Assembly (NCBI RefSeq): GCF_030063185.1
Contig: NZ_JASISP010000006.1
Coordinates: 112,736-176,735, forward strand
Length of the DNA: 64,000 nt
Direction: 5' to 3'
Origin: Arthrobacter sp. H35-D1
GTDB taxonomy: Bacteria; Actinomycetota; Actinomycetes; Actinomycetales; Micrococcaceae
A model generated the notes under the pieces. It did not search any database and had not been told where the DNA came from. It saw nothing but the letters and a program-made list of their open reading frames with translations. How positions within the stretch are numbered: position 1 is the stretch's first letter; every line of letters starts with the position of its first letter. Positions 36,015 through 44,029 of this stretch are shown piece by piece. A program made the position numbers and the translations under genes.

Positions 36015-36665
36015 CTACTGGAAGGTGGCCGGGCGGGATTCGTTGCCGTCCGGTTCGGCGCTCCGTGCTGCCTCAATAAATTTGCGAATCAGCCCTACGT
36101 CCTTCACCCCACGGTCGGCTTCAACACCACTTGAGACATCGACCCCGCTCGGTTGCAGGGTGGCGACCAAGCCTGCAACGTTGCCGGGATGGAGCCCGCC
36201 GGCCAGCAGCCAAAAACCCCGTGGTGATCTGCCGGAGAGCAGCCGCTCCGCAAAAGCAACCCCTGCGCCGGGCTCAACGGCGTCGAGCAGGATCCGTTCG
36301 GATTCCCATGACTGCTTTTCTTCGGCGTCCAAGGTGGTGAAAGCAGCTGCTGAGAAGGCCCTCAAGGTGCGGAATCCCTCTTGATGCAGACGAGCCATGT
36401 CGAGCACGCTCTCGTCACCGTGCAGCTGGACGGTTGACACGCGCGCCGCATGTGCAGTCTTCACGACCTCATCGATGGGCTGGTTGCGGAACACTCCCAC
36501 CGTCTCGATGCTTCGGGGGACGTTGCGACCAAGCCTGGCTGCCTGTTCCGCCGATACGGTGCGCGGGCTTCCGGGGGCAAACACGAAGCCAACGGCGTTG
36601 GCCCCGGAAACAACCGCGGCAGCAACGGTTTCGGCGGTCTGCAATCCGCAAATCTTTACGTACAT
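36015..36665 (-). CDS. trpF: Phosphoribosylanthranilate isomerase
   Basis: A 216-residue beta-alpha barrel enzyme of tryptophan synthesis. Motifs: YVKICGLQTAETV (catalytic Cys), VGFVFAPGSPRTVS, TVQLHGDE, and the phosphate loop WLLAGGLHPGNV ending GVDVSSGVE. I start at ATG 36665 because it gives the family N-terminus; an alternative GTG at 36713 adds 16 residues and neither has a clear ribosome site. It is isolated from trpD. Confidence 0.93.
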   Translation of the reverse strand: MYVKICGLQTAETVAAAVVSGANAVGFVFAPGSPRTVSAEQAARLGRNVPRSIETVGVFRNQPIDEVVKTAHAARVSTVQLHGDESVLDMARLHQEGFRTLRAFSAAAFTTLDAEEKQSWESERILLDAVEPGAGVAFAERLLSGRSPRGFWLLAGGLHPGNVAGLVATLQPSGVDVSSGVEADRGVKDVGLIRKFIEAARSAEPDGNESRPATFQ

Positions 36666-36713
36666 TGGTGGCAAGGGTCCTGACTGTTTGGCTTGGCTCC
36701 GGATGGCGTCCAC

Positions 36714-37208
36714 GGCAGGCGCCCGCTTCCCATGCTAGTGGTCATGTTGACAGCAACTCCATTCCCCTGATTGCGGTCTTGGAGACCGCGGAAATCACGG
36801 GAGCTCACGCCTCGGCCGGTGATGGTCAGCCCATACACACCCATGAGTGTGCCGTCCGGTGAACGCGGCAAGAGTCGTTTCGCCCTCCTTGAGCTGTACT
36901 TTCTTGGCGAGTGGCCCGTCTCATCTAAGTTGGGCCATGAAAAGTGCGGATGTCAGCGGAACGGTCCGACCGCAATTAGACGAACTTGCCGCATTTGTCT
37001 CACTACAGTCCGACCAAAACATCGAATCCAGCAGCAAGTTCAGCGAGTCCGTACGTTTCAGATGCAGGGGCTTTACATTCCCGTAGGGGGAACCTTTACC
37101 GGGCACTTCCCACGAGGGTGGCTTGAATCTCGAATTCTGGACCTTCTCATTCAGGGAGCGCACGCTCTCGAAATGGAACGCAACGACGGCAAGGAAATGG
37201 TTGGCGCA
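36714..37208. other. Gene-poor stretch with one possible small ORF
   Basis: No convincing gene. The best candidate is a plus-strand frame from ATG 36937 (TAAGTT five bases upstream) that reads MKSADVSGTVRPQLDELAAF and continues to a TAG at 37084-37086 (49 residues). A second frame from about 37060 to 37271 continues with YIPVGGTFTGHF and may be its frameshifted extension. Base composition is less G+C-rich than the flanks. Confidence 0.3.
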
Positions 37209-37469
37209 TTAGGCGTTGCTCGAACGGCGAGCACCAATCGAACGCGCGACGGTGAGAGAGAGGCCGATTAGGACCGCTGCGATGCCGCACGCAACCGCCG
37301 CTTTTTCAAATGAGCTCATTGCCGTGATTCGTAGGTACAGCGTCGAATCGATCTCTCCGTAAAGCGCATCGAACATTGAGTAGCGTGTGAAGTAACTAAG
37401 TGCCGCTGTCGTGGCTGTCGCAAGGCCTGCGCCGACCAGCAGCACTGAGAACAAGGTTAGATAGCGCAA
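37209..37469 (-). CDS. Small two-helix membrane protein, unknown
   Basis: An 86-residue protein with two membrane helices (LTLFSVLLVGAGLATATTAAL and AAVACGIAAVLIGLSLTVA) around a charged outer loop (MFDALYGEIDSTLYLR). The TTG start at 37469 follows AAGGG at a good distance. It resembles the next protein in plan but not in sequence. It lies in a locally A+T-richer, probably acquired region. Confidence 0.55.
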   Translation of the reverse strand: MRYLTLFSVLLVGAGLATATTAALSYFTRYSMFDALYGEIDSTLYLRITAMSSFEKAAVACGIAAVLIGLSLTVARSIGARRSSNA

Positions 37470-37587
37470 TGATTACCCTTCTCGACGATCGCGTCGTCAA
37501 CGGTCTGTGTTGGTTTTTCGGAAGGGGAACAGTGCCAGATAGGTAGAAGAGCGCCACTGAATTGCCGGGACTGTTCTTCAGCCGACT

Positions 37588-37866
37588 CTAGATGAATCTT
37601 CCAAAGGTTCCGGCAGTATCGGACGGAATCTGCTCGCGTCTCATGGACATAGAGATTGCCAGAAGCACGATCCCAACCATCAGAACAAGAACAGCAGCAC
37701 CAAGGAGCCCTTGATCACTTCCGGCGGCTGGGCAGCCCGCAGAACTGTCGTCAATCTCAGGGCAGCTCCTCCAGGGCTGTAAAAACATTACAAAACCGCC
37801 TGCTACTCCTGCGAGAGTAAGCACGGTTCCCAATATCGCGTACACGGCCTTTCTGGAAGATCTCAT
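37588..37866 (-). CDS. Small two-helix membrane protein with extracytoplasmic Cys pair
   Basis: A 92-residue protein with two helices (AVYAILGTVLTLAGVAGGFV and LLGAAVLVLMVGIVLLAIS). The loop between them carries two cysteines about 9 residues apart (SCPEIDDSSAGCP), which could form a disulfide outside the cell. The start ATG 37866 follows GGATG. No family recognised. Confidence 0.6.
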   Translation of the reverse strand: MRSSRKAVYAILGTVLTLAGVAGGFVMFLQPWRSCPEIDDSSAGCPAAGSDQGLLGAAVLVLMVGIVLLAISMSMRREQIPSDTAGTFGRFI

Positions 37867-38087
37867 GCTTCATCCAAACACGGCCACAGTCGCCTTTTCA
37901 TCCCCCCGTAGGGGAACCCTGTGCGGGACAGGAGGCGCGACTGTCTGACTAGGCGAAGGAGCCGTTGATGGATTCTGAACTCAATCCACGCTGTTGTATC
38001 GGGCGCATGGGTCTGACCTGTAAATCTCAAAGAAGACATGCCCGGCCCATTCGTCGTTTTGGGGCCTCAGTGGCTCAGATCCATGGA

Positions 38088-38555
38088 TTAGAGTTGCTTC
38101 TTCATCTTCGTGGTCACTGTCTCGTATCCCATTGATTCGTATAGCTTTCGGGCACCGTGGTTGAAATCGAAGACGCTGAGACCAAGTGTGTGGGCACCGT
38201 GGGAACGCGCGTAGTCCTCCGCTAGTTTCATGGTCGCCCTACCCAGGCCCTTGCCGCGATGCTCATTATCAATGACTATGTCCCAGACCCACCAAGAGTG
38301 GTTATCTTCAGAACTGTCAGTTCCAACCCAGAGGTAGCCGATGGTTGAGCCGGTAGTGTCAATAACATCGAAAACGGCATTATCTATCGTTGGAAAGTTC
38401 TCAGGAAACGCGGCATCGAGGCTCTCCTTTGCGCGCCTATGTGCATCTTGCGGGGATTCGCCTGTCGCAATGAGATCGGATTCATATTCATGGCGGCTTC
38501 GTTCGATCCAGGCAGGGAATCGTTGGGCGCTGAGAGGGATTAGTTGGACAGTCAT
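38088..38555 (-). CDS. GNAT-family N-acetyltransferase
   Basis: A 155-residue GNAT enzyme. The acetyl-CoA motif A reads WDIVIDNEHRGKGLGRATM (R/Q-x-x-G-x-G/A), and motif B follows with LGLSVFDFNHGARKLYESMG. Start at ATG 38555 gives the usual N-terminus; the frame extends to 38612. Substrate unknown. It is separated by about 90 bases from the Clp-N gene on the same strand. Confidence 0.9.
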   Translation of the reverse strand: MTVQLIPLSAQRFPAWIERSRHEYESDLIATGESPQDAHRRAKESLDAAFPENFPTIDNAVFDVIDTTGSTIGYLWVGTDSSEDNHSWWVWDIVIDNEHRGKGLGRATMKLAEDYARSHGAHTLGLSVFDFNHGARKLYESMGYETVTTKMKKQL

Positions 38556-38646
38556 TTGATCATTTTGCCAGTGGGGTGCAGGAGCAGCGAAAACCGATAC
38601 AGAGATCCTCACTGAGGTGTCTCGCGAACAACCCTCTACCGGGCGG

Positions 38647-39117
38647 TTAGGCAGCTTCCGAACGTGTCAGCTTCGCGATTGCCTCCGTAGGGTCGATCCC
38701 GAGTCCGACTGCCAGGGCTGCGGCGGGATCGGGAGCTTTGAGGCTCAATAGAGCGACGGCGATTTGGTGGACATTGATGGTGCGCGAGTGACTAGCAACA
38801 GCTGTGGCCAGCGCTGACTTCATGACGTTCTTCGCCCCGGTGCTGAAGGGGGTTCTCGACATCTTGGGGGGTGTTGACCAAGTCGACGCAGCGCCGGAGA
38901 GGTTGAGGCCAATGGCGCGAAGCGCGGTCGAGTCGAAGTCAGCGTCGACGTCGCGGGCGCGTTGGAGCGTCACGCCAAGGGTGTCGATGATTTCTTGGTC
39001 GTGGAGCATTCCAATAAAGAGGTGATCGGTGCCGATTCGGCGGTCGCCTCGCATCTGTGCCTCTTTGACGGCACTGGTGACGGTTTCACGGGCACTCGGA
39101 GCGAATCGTTCAAACAT
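38647..39117 (-). CDS. Stand-alone Clp N-domain protein
   Basis: A 156-residue protein built as a double Clp_N repeat without any AAA+ domain. It opens MFERFAPSARETVTSAVKEA, with IGTDHLFIGML in the first half and INVHQIAVALLSL in the second, matching the ClpC/ClpA N-domain. Such proteins may compete for or bind Clp substrates and adaptors. Its start overlaps the end of the HTH gene by 8 bases, so the two are an operon. Confidence 0.9.
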   Translation of the reverse strand: MFERFAPSARETVTSAVKEAQMRGDRRIGTDHLFIGMLHDQEIIDTLGVTLQRARDVDADFDSTALRAIGLNLSGAASTWSTPPKMSRTPFSTGAKNVMKSALATAVASHSRTINVHQIAVALLSLKAPDPAAALAVGLGIDPTEAIAKLTRSEAA

Positions 39118-39334
39118 CGTCTGTCTCTTTCTTTTTTCCGTGTTTCATGTGAGCTGACTGGCGTGAGACGCCTAAGGCGTCTGCGATCTGTTCCCATGAC
39201 CAGCCCGAAGCACGAGCGGCTTCAACGTGCGTGGCTTCAACTCGTTCTGCGAGGCGTCGCAGTGCGACGGCCGCCCGGAGGCCGGTGGTGGGGTCGGCAT
39301 TTTGTAGCTTGCCGAATAGATCTTCACTAGACAT
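39110..39334 (-). CDS. Small helix-turn-helix protein, partner of the Clp-N protein
   Basis: A 74-residue protein. A helical N-terminal part (LRAAVALRRLAERVEATHVE) precedes a helix-turn-helix (GWSWEQIADALGVSRQSAHM) and a Lys-rich tail. Similar small HTH proteins occur beside Clp-N proteins in actinobacteria. The start ATG 39334 has TAGACT six bases upstream and no ribosome site. Two identical palindromes overlap its promoter, which points to autoregulation. Confidence 0.85.
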   Translation of the reverse strand: MSSEDLFGKLQNADPTTGLRAAVALRRLAERVEATHVEAARASGWSWEQIADALGVSRQSAHMKHGKKKETDDV

Positions 39335-39337
39335 AGC

Positions 39338-39380
39338 GTCAGTCTAAACTGACGGATAATATCTGTCAGTCTAAACTGAC
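39338..39380 (-). promoter_or_regulatory. Twin palindromic operators over the HTH/Clp-N promoter
   Basis: GTCAGTCTAAACTGAC occurs twice without change (39338-39353 and 39365-39380), 27 bases apart. On the minus strand the distal copy supplies the -35 CTGACA, the proximal copy the -10 TAGACT; the spacer is 17 bases and the ATG follows after six. A protein bound to either copy would block the polymerase. Confidence 0.8.
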
Positions 39381-39482
39381 AATCAATACTCGAGGGGTGT
39401 AGCGTAAGCCGGTCCACCACCGAACACTCAGCTCTCTGACCTGCATCTTTGAAAAGGAGGGATGTTGACTGTTCCGTTTGCC

Positions 39483-39533
39483 CCGTCCGTTGGTCCATCC
39501 CGTCCGTTGGTCCATCCCGTCCGTTGGTCCATC
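39483..39533 (+). repeat. Three 17-bp tandem repeats carrying TGGTCCA
   Basis: Three perfect units of CCGTCCGTTGGTCCATC. Three further TGGTCCA heptamers follow in the same orientation at 39598, 39627 and 39647. The region between the HTH gene and the broken gene at 39656 (about 275 bases) has no convincing ORF. Confidence 0.9.
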
Positions 39534-39655
39534 CGGTCCGCGGGCCCTCTGCGGGACAAGATATGAAGCTCGCAAGCTTTGGCGAATCACGTTCCGATGG
39601 TCCACCTCAGAGAAAGATATTGCTAATGGTCCATGTGTAGTGAGATTGGTCCACT

Positions 39656-40343
39656 TTAGATGAGACAGGACAGCAGTTTCGTAAAGTGCTTGCGATGCTT
39701 GGGGGCATCCGGATACTTCACTGCCTCAGCCAACGAGAGCTTTGCGGCCCTGTCTCGCACGTCGCCGGCCGTTGTCGGTTCCGGGCTGATGGAGGCGCCG
39801 AGCCTTGCCAGCGTGTCAAGGACAATGGCCACGACTGCACTCACTCTCCCCATCACAGCAGTTGCCATTTCATCGCCGAACGGTGACTTCGTGAGGTTCC
39901 ACGAGTAGGAAGCGGTCGCTTCTTCGATGATGTGCGCGGCCGTTGCTACGGTGCCGTCCGGAGCCGGAAAAGCGGCTAGGTGCAGGGAGTTGCCTGGCCG
40001 AAGATCCGGTCGACTTGGTCCTTCACGATCAGCCGGTGATCGGTCATCAGGAATCCCTGGGCCTCGCGTCTTCCTAAGAACCTGCCTTGCACGTTGTACC
40101 CGAACCACACCAAGGGCAGATCCTCGGTGTCGAGGGGGTCCGTAGAAAGACGTTGCTCGAGTGCCAGCCACAACACGTCGTCGCTGTCGCTGTAGATCGG
40201 ATGCGGCGGGCCAGGCATGAACGTGAGCTCATCGACGTCGGCGCCGGTTTGGATGCCTCGGCGTAAGCCGCGCCAACTGTGGCATGGACGCTGCGGCCTT
40301 CATCGATGGGGTCCTGCAGGTAGTGGGCGAGGGATTCGCTCAT
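39656..40343 (-). pseudogene. Frameshifted gene, conserved-type hypothetical
   Basis: A strong AAGGAG precedes ATG 40343, where MSESLAHYLQDPIDEGRSVH begins. The frame changes near 40250 to one reading GADVDELTFMPGPPHPIYSD and FGYNVQGRFLGRREAQG, and again near 39985 to one reading HLAAFPAPDGTVATAAHIIEE. The latter stops at 39656. All three pieces read as one soluble protein of about 225 residues with two frame changes. I do not recognise the family. Either a pseudogene or sequencing errors. Confidence 0.65.
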
Positions 40344-40393
40344 GGTGGGCTCCTTCGTGCATGTGCCCGGTATTGTCAGTTGACGCCCGTTTG

Positions 40394-41203
40394 TCAGGAA
40401 ATTATTGCGGCTGCAAGTGCCCACATGGTGTAGGCGCTGACGGGCACCAAAACCAGCCACTCGCGCACGGAGCCGGCATTGCCCAACAGGGGGAGGGCAA
40501 TATTGCCGCCGGGACGCCAGATGTCCTTGACCAGCGGCATCCTGCGCAACAAGCGCGGAGGTCTGATGCGCAGTGGCCACAGGAGGTTGCAGCCTCCTGT
40601 GGTGAGCATGTCCCCGACAAGGTGGATGGCCACACCCAGGCCCATGGACAGGGGGAACCAATACGGCTGCTGGGGAGCGTACAAGGTGACGAATACACCC
40701 ACGGCTATGCCTACAACCCACGGGAACTTCTGCATGGTGTCAGGGATAAACTTCAGCGCCTTCGCGGCAAACGATGCCAGGAGGACGGCCAAGATCCCGG
40801 CACCGGGAAATATCGTGCCAAAACCGGGAAGCTCCATTGTCCACATGCCGGCCAACGCGGCTATCGCCATAAAGACCGCAAGTCCCAGGATGGAGTGCGT
40901 GCCGTGCCGATGGCCACCGGACATCTTGCCAACCTGGATGCACATGATGTTGGACAGCGGAGGCAGCGAGTTTGCAATCGTGGCGTGCCGATGGTCGGCG
41001 TCGGGCACAAGTGCGGCACCGGCCGTCACCAAGGCTCCCGCCACCACGCCGCTCGGCGTGAGATCGAGCAGGCCCATTCCCAGGGTGAGCTGTTCGGGCA
41101 CTGCCGGCAGCACCTGGTGCACGGCACCCAACCCCACCTCAATCCGTGTGGTCAGGGCCAGCCATACGGCGGCGCCGCTGGCAGCGTGATGGGCTCCCAT
41201 CAT
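40394..41203 (-). CDS. YdjM/DUF457-type membrane-bound metal-dependent hydrolase
   Basis: A 269-residue membrane protein with about seven helices. It starts MMGAHHAASGAAVWLALTT, and has the metal-type residues DADHRH, HRHGTHS and HLVGDMLTTGG in the family order. Function in the cell is not settled. I use ATG 41203 because AAGGA precedes it; an ATG at 41221 is in frame but lacks a ribosome site. It lies 50 bases upstream of the frameshifted gene on the same strand. Confidence 0.85.
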   Translation of the reverse strand: MMGAHHAASGAAVWLALTTRIEVGLGAVHQVLPAVPEQLTLGMGLLDLTPSGVVAGALVTAGAALVPDADHRHATIANSLPPLSNIMCIQVGKMSGGHRHGTHSILGLAVFMAIAALAGMWTMELPGFGTIFPGAGILAVLLASFAAKALKFIPDTMQKFPWVVGIAVGVFVTLYAPQQPYWFPLSMGLGVAIHLVGDMLTTGGCNLLWPLRIRPPRLLRRMPLVKDIWRPGGNIALPLLGNAGSVREWLVLVPVSAYTMWALAAAIIS

Positions 41204-41433
41204 GAGGGCACGTCCTTGCATATCCGGGTTTGATGTTCTGATCCCGCAATACGTGGACAAAACCTGCTCAGGCAAGCCTACGCGCAGCCACTGACATGTC
41301 CGCCATGGCGTTGGATGCCGCGGGCCAGCCGCAATCGCGCAAAATCGAATATATGTTCTATTCAACGAGCAGGCTTCGGCTGCGCTCGCAGGCAGTCCTT
41401 CCCGGGCGACGATGCACGGCGTACGGTTGGCTC

Positions 41434-41586
41434 ATGAGCCACGAACCAGCAGAAGAGACGCCCGACGCCGATTCAAGCCCCAGCGGGCACTCGACCCCGG
41501 TGGAGAAATTATTCGGCCTCCTTGTTCCGAAGCCGGACTTGCCGGAGGAAGAAATGTCCAAAGACCACAAAGGGCAAGAAGAATGA
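41434..41586 (+). CDS. Small acidic hypothetical protein
   Basis: A 50-residue acidic protein (MSHEPAEETPDADSS start, LFGLLVPKPDLPEEE in the middle). It has no signal or membrane helix and I recognise no family. ATG 41434 lacks a strong ribosome site. Reading is coherent, with a charged composition unlike a random frame, but support is thin. Confidence 0.4.
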   Translation: MSHEPAEETPDADSSPSGHSTPVEKLFGLLVPKPDLPEEEMSKDHKGQEE

Positions 41587-41616
41587 CAGCCTTGTAGCTC
41601 CAAACACGAGGAAAGC

Positions 41617-41937
41617 GTGAATGCCTTGACTGACTCATCAGCGCCCGGCTCACCCTTGGCTGGCTCATGGTTGTCTCTGCCCGGAAGCCCCGGCGCAACG
41701 ATTCCGGATCCGTCCCGGCCTCCCATCCCTCCCGACCCAGCTTGGCCTCCCGACCCAGCTTGGCCTCCCGACCCAGCTTGGCCTCCGGACCCAGCGCCGT
41801 CTCCTGATCCAGCGCGGCCGCCAGAGCCCGGTGAACCGTTTCCTCCGCCTTTCCCGCCCGACCCGACGTCGCCGCCGGATCCCCTGTCGCCGCCCGGGCC
41901 GGGCACCCCGCCCCCTCAGCCGCCCTTGCTCGGGTAG
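41617..41937 (+). CDS. Proline-rich hypothetical protein with PPDPAW repeats
   Basis: A 106-residue frame starting at GTG 41617 behind GAGGAAAGC. The central part consists of PPDPAW repeats made by three perfect 18-bp units, then more Pro/Asp runs. It could be an intrinsically disordered protein or chance coding over a repeat. On the minus strand the same DNA reads as Gly/Ser repeats. No family. Confidence 0.35.
   Translation: MNALTDSSAPGSPLAGSWLSLPGSPGATIPDPSRPPIPPDPAWPPDPAWPPDPAWPPDPAPSPDPARPPEPGEPFPPPFPPDPTSPPDPLSPPGPGTPPPQPPLLG
41731..41784 (+). repeat. Three 18-bp tandem repeats
   Basis: Three perfect units of CCCGACCCAGCTTGGCCT, encoding PDPAWP in the plus frame, followed by diverged units. 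Confidence 0.92.
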
Positions 41938-42019
41938 TTGCGGCTTCGATCGGCTGCGAGGGGGATAATTGCTGGTGGCAGTCTTCAGGCCGCCGCATCC
42001 ACCAAACTTAAGGGAGCCC

Positions 42020-42484
42020 ATGTCCTCGCTGAAGCAACAACTCAAGACCGACGTCGTCGCGCACATGAAGGCTGGCAACAAAGTCGCGCTGACAACGGTT
42101 CGCAACGTTTTGGGTGAAATTGAAACGCGTGAAAAGGGTGGCAAGACACCGATGGAGTTCGACGACGCCCAAGTGACCACGCTGCTTCAGAAAGAGGCCG
42201 CCAAACGCCGGGACACAGCGAAGATCTACGCCGAAGCAGGAGAATCCGACAGGGAAGCAGCCGAAATTGGCGAGGCAGAAGTCATCGAGGCGTACCTGCC
42301 CCAGCCCCTTGATGCCGATGCAGCCGCAAGCATTGTAGACCGGATTATCACGGTCCTTGAAGCGGAGCAGGGCCCATTGTCCATGCGGCAGATGGGTGTT
42401 GCCATGAAACCCATCACCGCCGAAGTCGCCGGCCGATTCGATGGCAAGGCAATTTCGGAAATGGTGCGCAAGCGCCTGCAGTGA
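42020..42484 (+). CDS. GatB/YqeY domain protein
   Basis: A 154-residue protein of the YqeY family, similar to the tail domain of GatB amidotransferase. It opens MSSLKQQLKTDVVAHMKAGN and has EAEVIEAYLPQPLDADA and ITAEVAGRFDGKAIS. ATG 42020 follows AAGGGAG. The family may bind tRNA but its role is not established. Single gene. Confidence 0.92.
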   Translation: MSSLKQQLKTDVVAHMKAGNKVALTTVRNVLGEIETREKGGKTPMEFDDAQVTTLLQKEAAKRRDTAKIYAEAGESDREAAEIGEAEVIEAYLPQPLDADAAASIVDRIITVLEAEQGPLSMRQMGVAMKPITAEVAGRFDGKAISEMVRKRLQ

Positions 42485-42556
42485 CAGCGCAGGCAAGTCA
42501 CTTCCCATGACACGCACAGAACCCATAAACCAGCACCCACAAGAAGCGGAACATAG

Positions 42557-42820
42557 ATGATCCAACTAAAGCAGGACAACGAAGGATTCGTTCGCATGAG
42601 TCGCCAGTTCCCCGCCAAGACCGTCATTGCCATCACCTTCAACGATGGCAGCGTCGGGGAATACACGGGCAAGCGCATGAACGAGATCTATGATCGTGCG
42701 CTCGCAGCCTTCCGGCTCGGCAACAACCTCGACGCCAAGGGCTTTGACCGCAATCATAAAAAGATCCACCGCCGCAATGCCGTGGAAGTTGTCCCGGTGA
42801 CGGCAGGCATGGCGCCCTAA
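42557..42820 (+). CDS. Hypothetical protein
   Basis: An 87-residue soluble protein (TVIAITFNDGSVGEYTGKRM in the middle, a Lys/His/Arg-rich KKIHRR near the end). It reads as a compact mixed fold; no family recognised. The ATG at 42557 has only weak upstream purines; an ATG at 42596 is an alternative. It stops just before the end of the convergent broken gene at 42837. Confidence 0.55.
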   Translation: MIQLKQDNEGFVRMSRQFPAKTVIAITFNDGSVGEYTGKRMNEIYDRALAAFRLGNNLDAKGFDRNHKKIHRRNAVEVVPVTAGMAP

Positions 42821-42836
42821 CTTATATATCCGGCGG

Positions 42837-43837
42837 TTAGGCCCCATACTTTCCGGTGGCCACCAACGCCGTGTGCGGTGCAAACCAGTTTCCCATGCGC
42901 CGATCCGCAGCAGCGGCTGCCAATGGCCGGCATGGTCGGCATGGCTGGAACGGTCGCAGGACTGTGGCGGCTGCGAGGCAGCCGCCACATCATCGCCGGC
43001 CTGGTCCAAAATGACTTGGCATTGTGCTTCCGTGGCGTTGGAGATGAACTCCTTGCGAGCCGAGAGAAGCACTTTGCCCAGACCGCAGCGGTACTGTCCG
43101 GCCATGGAAACAACTCCCACAACGAAAGCAACGCCCCAGGCAAGCAGAAGTGACTGGTCGGGTTCGCCGTCGTTCCTGTTGAGGACTTCGACAATGGCGC
43201 CGCAAACGGAAACTGCCGTCACCAGGGCCAGCAGCAGCAACCACTTTCCCGTGGACACGCGGAAGTTCAAGAACATGCGGCGGTGCCAATAGCCGGTGCG
43301 CTCTCGGTGCCGGGAGTCCGACCTCAAGTGTCGAAGCTGCTGGCGAAAACCCGGCCGCCCGAATGACTCCTCCGAGGTGAACCAGCGGTCAAAATCACCG
43401 TTGGTTTACTGCCGGGTCCGGGTGGTTTCGCGTGTGGTGCGCAACTGCTCGAGCTCAGTGGTGCAGTGGGCAATTTGGCGGGGGCTGTCCAGGGCGCCAA
43501 ACTTGCGGGCATCGTGCAGGTCGGTGAGAAGCTCCGGAATCTCAAGGCGCTCCTTCTTCATGAAGAAGGCTGCGATGATCGAAACAGCCAAGCTGTAGAC
43601 CGCGAGGATCACCACCGTGAATCCAGCCCCGGCAATGACAGCATGCTGACAGGGTTGCCCACCTCCTCGATGTGCGACGCCGCCATGCTTGAGGTGATGC
43701 CCACGATGTAGTTCACGACGAGCGTGAGCAGTTCAAGGACCATGACCGTGTAGAAGAACTGCCGGCTGCGTTGCCGCGTCTCATGGTTGGGGCCCGTCGT
43801 CCTCAATGATGATCGTTGCCTCGGGTGCGTTTTCCAC
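42837..43837 (-). pseudogene. Multiply disrupted membrane-protein gene
   Basis: GTG 43837 behind AAGGG starts VENAPEATIIIEDDGPQ. The frame shifts near 43787 to FFYTVMVLELLTLVVNYIVG and near 43630 to FTVVILAVYSLAVSIIAAFF. A TAA at 43406-43408 then interrupts what continues in the same frame as DFDRWFTSEESFGRPGF and later KWLLLLALVTAVSVCGAIVE. A last shift near 42910 gives a C-terminus NWFAPHTALVATGKYGA. Read through, it is a protein of about 330 residues with four helices. Possibly two adjacent genes rather than one. Family unknown. Confidence 0.6.
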
Positions 43838-43941
43838 TTTTTACCCTTGCTGTGGGTGGTTTGCCGTTGCCTGTCAACGCTTCCGCGCCATCCACAGCCT
43901 GTGCCGGCCGCGGGAATGTGCGCCGACATTACCCCATCATG

Positions 43942-43969
43942 TGGACAATGTTCCCCGACTCCGTAAGAT
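43942..43969 (+). promoter_or_regulatory. Promoter of the flotillin gene
   Basis: TGGACA (43942-43947), a 16-base spacer and TAAGAT (43964-43969) lie about 60 bases before ATG 44030. Confidence 0.5.
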
Positions 43970-44029
43970 CGAAGGTTGGAGGCGGACCGCAGAGTTTCCG
44001 AAGGGCCGCCGTGAATACCGAAAGGTCTC

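Noticed and set aside
36921..37163. An 80-residue minus-strand frame beside trpF.
   Set aside because: No start signal, mixed composition and a competing plus-strand frame; not supported.
39483..39653. CRISPR-like array.
   Set aside because: Units are 17 bases, directly joined, with no spacers and no cas genes.
41358..41906. Gly/Ser-rich minus-strand protein.
   Set aside because: It is the complement of the Pro-coding repeat, lacks a ribosome site, and crosses the small plus-strand gene at 41434.
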